From Ruminococcaceae bacterium UBA1691 (lineage in GTDB: Bacteria > Bacillota > Clostridia > Oscillospirales > Acutalibacteraceae): 8,007 nucleotides of DNA. Shown piece by piece: positions 6,278 through 8,007 of the stretch. The stretch covers positions 1 to 8,007 of the forward strand of contig DCJV01000079.1 of the NCBI GenBank assembly GCA_002320555.1. Direction: 5' to 3'. The notes under the pieces are model-generated. The model saw only the letters and a program-made list of their open reading frames with translations. It did not search any database and was not told where the DNA came from. The position numbers and the translations under genes were made by a program. Each line of letters opens with the position of its first letter. Positions within the stretch are counted from its first letter, which is position 1.

Positions 6278-6859
6278 TTACTTCTTCCGGCTGCCGGGCT
6301 TGACCGGCGCGCCCAAGCCTTCCTTGCACAGCGGGCATTCATCCGCTTCCCAGGAGGTGACATCCGCCACATAGACCGCGCGGAACGGCACGCCAAAATC
6401 GATCTTCCCTCCGGTGCGGTCGACAATCGAGCCAACGCCCGCCACCACGCCGCCCGCGCGGCGCACGAGCTCCATCACCTCGCGCACGGAGCCGCCTGTG
6501 GTGACAACATCCTCCACGATGAGCACGCGCTGGCCCTCCTCCACGGCAAAGCCGCGGCGAAGCGCCATTTCGCCATTTTCATCGCGCTCTGCAAAGAAAT
6601 TCTCGCAGCCGATATGGCGGCTCACCTCATACGCCATCTGCACAGCGCCCATGGCGGGACCAATGACCAGCTGGATATCGTCATCCTTGAATTGTTCGGC
6701 AAGCGCGCCGCAGAGCTCCTCGCTGTATTTGGTATTGCGGAAAATCTTTGCGCACTGTAAATAGCGGTTGCTGTGACGGCCGGAAGTCAGAAGAAAATGA
6801 CCCTCGAGCAGCACGCCCGCCTCCTTGAGAATCTCTGTTACACGGTCTCTGCTAATCAT
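6278..6859 (-). CDS. pyrE: Orotate phosphoribosyltransferase
   Basis: The enzyme joins orotate and PRPP to give orotidine 5'-phosphate in de novo pyrimidine synthesis. The 193-residue protein has the substrate region HFLLTSGRHSNRYLQCAKIF (21-40), the flexible loop RDENGEMALRRGF (92-104) and an intact PRPP loop VLIVEDVVTTGGS (112-124) with E116-D117. The C-terminal CPLC (175-178) followed by KPGSR is typical of the Thermus/clostridial PyrE subtype. ATG 6859 is chosen because GGAGG (6873-6869) lies 9 nt upstream; an in-frame GTG at 6877 would put that site inside the gene. It is the first gene of a pyrE-radC-Nudix operon and apart from any other pyrimidine gene in view. The leader is only about 27 nt, too short for a PyrR-type attenuator, so regulation must come from elsewhere. 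Confidence 0.95.
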   Translation of the reverse strand: MISRDRVTEILKEAGVLLEGHFLLTSGRHSNRYLQCAKIFRNTKYSEELCGALAEQFKDDDIQLVIGPAMGAVQMAYEVSRHIGCENFFAERDENGEMALRRGFAVEEGQRVLIVEDVVTTGGSVREVMELVRRAGGVVAGVGSIVDRTGGKIDFGVPFRAVYVADVTSWEADECPLCKEGLGAPVKPGSRKK

Positions 6860-6892
6860 TCGGTAATACCTCCGCACTTTAATTGTGAAGTT

Positions 6893-6921
6893 ATTATACC
6901 TTATTTTTTGCCTTTTGAAAA
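6893..6921 (-). promoter_or_regulatory. Promoter of the pyrE operon
   Basis: On the minus strand TTTTCA (6921-6916, 4 of 6 consensus), a 17-nt spacer and a perfect TATAAT (6898-6893) precede pyrE. The expected start is near 6886. The -35 box overlaps, on the other strand, the upstream element of the promoter for the pseudouridine synthase gene. Confidence 0.65.
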
Positions 6922-6932
6922 GCCGTGAAATA

Positions 6933-6941
6933 TGCTATACT
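6933..6941 (+). promoter_or_regulatory. Extended -10 promoter of the pseudouridine synthase gene
   Basis: TGC-TATACT (6933-6941) is an extended -10 element. A TTGAAA at 6915-6920 could be a -35 box, though its 15-nt spacing is short; extended -10 promoters tolerate this. The expected start is near 6948, about 35 nt before the TTG start codon. GATAAT at 6944-6949 is a weaker alternative -10. Confidence 0.5.
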
Positions 6942-6982
6942 AAGATAATTTGAGGATATCTTTTGCGGAAGGATGGCTATAT

Positions 6983-7948
6983 TTGAAAAGTTTTACCATA
7001 ACCAATAACGATGCGGACCAGCGCCTTGACAAATACCTTATGAAGTCCCTTCCAAGCCTGCCACAGTCCTTGCTCTATAAATACATCCGCAAAAAACGGA
7101 TCAAGGTAAACGCAAAGCGCGCAGAAATCTCGACCCGTCTGCAGGAGGGAGATATTGTTGACCTTTATATCAACGATGAGTTTTTCGTACAGCCGGAAAA
7201 ACGCTATGATTTCATGGGTGCTTCCACCTGCCTTGATATTGTCTACGAGGATGAAAACCTGCTGCTGCTCGACAAAAAAGCGGGGCTTCTCTGCCATCCG
7301 GACGAGCACGAATACGTTGATACCCTCATCACCCGCGTCAAACGGTATCTCTATGAAAAAGGGGAATATGATCCCTCCGGCGAGCAATCGTTTACCCCCG
7401 CGCTCGTCAACCGCATCGATCGCAACACGGGCGGTATCGTCATCGCCGCCAAAAACGCGGCAACCCTGCGCGTATTGAATGCCAAGATGAAAAACCGCGA
7501 GCTGCATAAACGCTATCTCTGCCTTGTGCTCGGCAAACTGGACAGAGAGGAGGCTACGCTGGAGGGTTACCTGTTCAAGGACGAGAAGAAAAACCGCGTT
7601 TACGTGCGTGACAGGATGTGTCCAGGCGCCAAAACCATCCGTACGCGCTACCATGTGCTCGGATACCGCAACGGGCTGAGTCTGGTCGAGGTGGAGCTTC
7701 TAACTGGCCGCACGCACCAGATTCGCGCCCATTTCGCCTCCATCGGCCACCCTCTGCTCGGCGATGGGAAATATGGCACCAATGCGCAAAACAAAAAATA
7801 CGGCGGTTACAAGAAGCAGTGCCTCTATTCCTATCAGCTTCAGTTTGATTTTCAGACGCAGGCGGAACATCTGGGATACCTCAACGGCAAAACATTCACC
7901 GTGCGGGACGTATGGTTCCGCACGGCGTTTGAGGAAGGGACGCTTTAA
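6983..7948 (+). CDS. RluA-family pseudouridine synthase
   Basis: This RNA-modifying enzyme turns selected uridines in rRNA or tRNA into pseudouridine. The 321-residue protein has an S4 RNA-binding domain at about 13-65 (QRLDKYL, then YKYIRKKRIKVN) and an RluA catalytic domain from about 83. The active-site motif is NRIDRNTGG (143-151), with D146 the catalytic aspartate in place of the classic HRLDxxTSG. A second conserved block, LTGRTHQIRAHFASIGHPLL (240-259), is intact. It looks closest to the RluC/RluD group, but the target base cannot be assigned from sequence. The start is TTG 6983: AAGGA (6969-6973) lies 9 nt upstream and the protein then begins MKSFTITNNDADQRLDKYL. An in-frame TTG at 6950 lacks a site and lies at the predicted transcription start. 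It is transcribed alone, divergent from pyrE. Confidence 0.93.
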   Translation: MKSFTITNNDADQRLDKYLMKSLPSLPQSLLYKYIRKKRIKVNAKRAEISTRLQEGDIVDLYINDEFFVQPEKRYDFMGASTCLDIVYEDENLLLLDKKAGLLCHPDEHEYVDTLITRVKRYLYEKGEYDPSGEQSFTPALVNRIDRNTGGIVIAAKNAATLRVLNAKMKNRELHKRYLCLVLGKLDREEATLEGYLFKDEKKNRVYVRDRMCPGAKTIRTRYHVLGYRNGLSLVEVELLTGRTHQIRAHFASIGHPLLGDGKYGTNAQNKKYGGYKKQCLYSYQLQFDFQTQAEHLGYLNGKTFTVRDVWFRTAFEEGTL

Positions 7949-7973
7949 CTTCATATCTCTCAGGGATATATGA

Positions 7974-8007
7974 AAAAACACCTCCCGGTAACCCGGAAGG
8001 TGTTTTT
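7974..8007 (+). terminator. Rho-independent terminator after the pseudouridine synthase gene
   Basis: The arm AAAAACACCTCCCGG (7974-7988), a TAAC loop and the arm CCGGAAGGTGTTTTT (7993-8007) form a 15-bp stem with a single C-A mismatch. The T run reaches the last base of the window and may continue. It begins 25 nt past the stop at 7948. The A-run/T-run symmetry means it may also work on the minus strand. Confidence 0.85.

Noticed and set aside
6860..6877. Upstream GTG start for pyrE
   Set aside because: It would place the GGAGG site inside the gene; the ATG at 6859 is spaced correctly from that site.
6977..7654. A 225-codon open frame on the minus strand, antisense to the pseudouridine synthase gene
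   Set aside because: It is the complement of well-conserved S4 and RluA motifs and shows no motif of its own.
1..8007. CRISPR arrays, tRNA or rRNA genes, insertion sequences, phage or toxin-antitoxin genes
   Set aside because: I saw no regularly spaced repeats, cloverleaf, transposase motif or paired small genes on either strand; almost all sequence is explained by the eight genes and their control sites.

Overview
The window looks like chromosomal DNA of a Bacillota bacterium, most likely a gut-type member of the Clostridia. The reasons are strong AGGAGG-like ribosome binding sites, TTG and GTG starts placed correctly behind such sites, AT-rich intergenic regions with SigA-type promoters, Rho-independent terminators, and proteins whose motifs fit clostridial family versions (the HAGHR-type RadC, the PyrE with a C-terminal CPLC motif, the short GH36 alpha-galactosidase). 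This placement is an inference from sequence style, not from a marker gene.

Layout. From about 4217 down to about 150, on the minus strand, lies a three-gene sugar unit: a GH36 alpha-galactosidase (4150-2471), a HAD phosphatase (2437-1757) and a membrane-anchored GH18 glycosidase with an F5/8C (discoidin-like) domain (1745-192). It starts at a clear promoter (TTTACA-16-TATAAT, 4251-4224) and ends near a GC hairpin (152-173). Divergent from it, on the plus strand, a single gene (4380-5030) encodes an orotate-phosphoribosyltransferase-like protein with its own promoter (TTGAAA-17-TATAAT). It converges on the next operon at a perfect 22-bp hairpin (5045-5092) that can terminate transcription from both sides.

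The next minus-strand operon (6859 to 5129) is pyrE, radC and a Nudix hydrolase, tightly spaced. Its promoter lies back to back with that of a plus-strand RluA-type pseudouridine synthase gene (6983-7948), which ends at a terminator running to the last base of the window.

How the genes fit together. The GH18 protein probably acts outside the membrane on a beta-GlcNAc-containing glycan. The alpha-galactosidase has no signal peptide and should act in the cytoplasm on imported alpha-galactosides. The HAD enzyme would remove phosphate from a small metabolite. The remainder is housekeeping: pyrimidine synthesis (pyrE), nucleotide clean-up (Nudix), RadC, and RNA modification. The most unusual item is the PRTase-like protein at 4380-5030: it keeps the TGKT end of the PRPP loop but lacks the acidic pair of that loop. 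I saw no CRISPR array, tRNA, rRNA, insertion sequence or phage gene. I did not find a clearly new multi-gene system.
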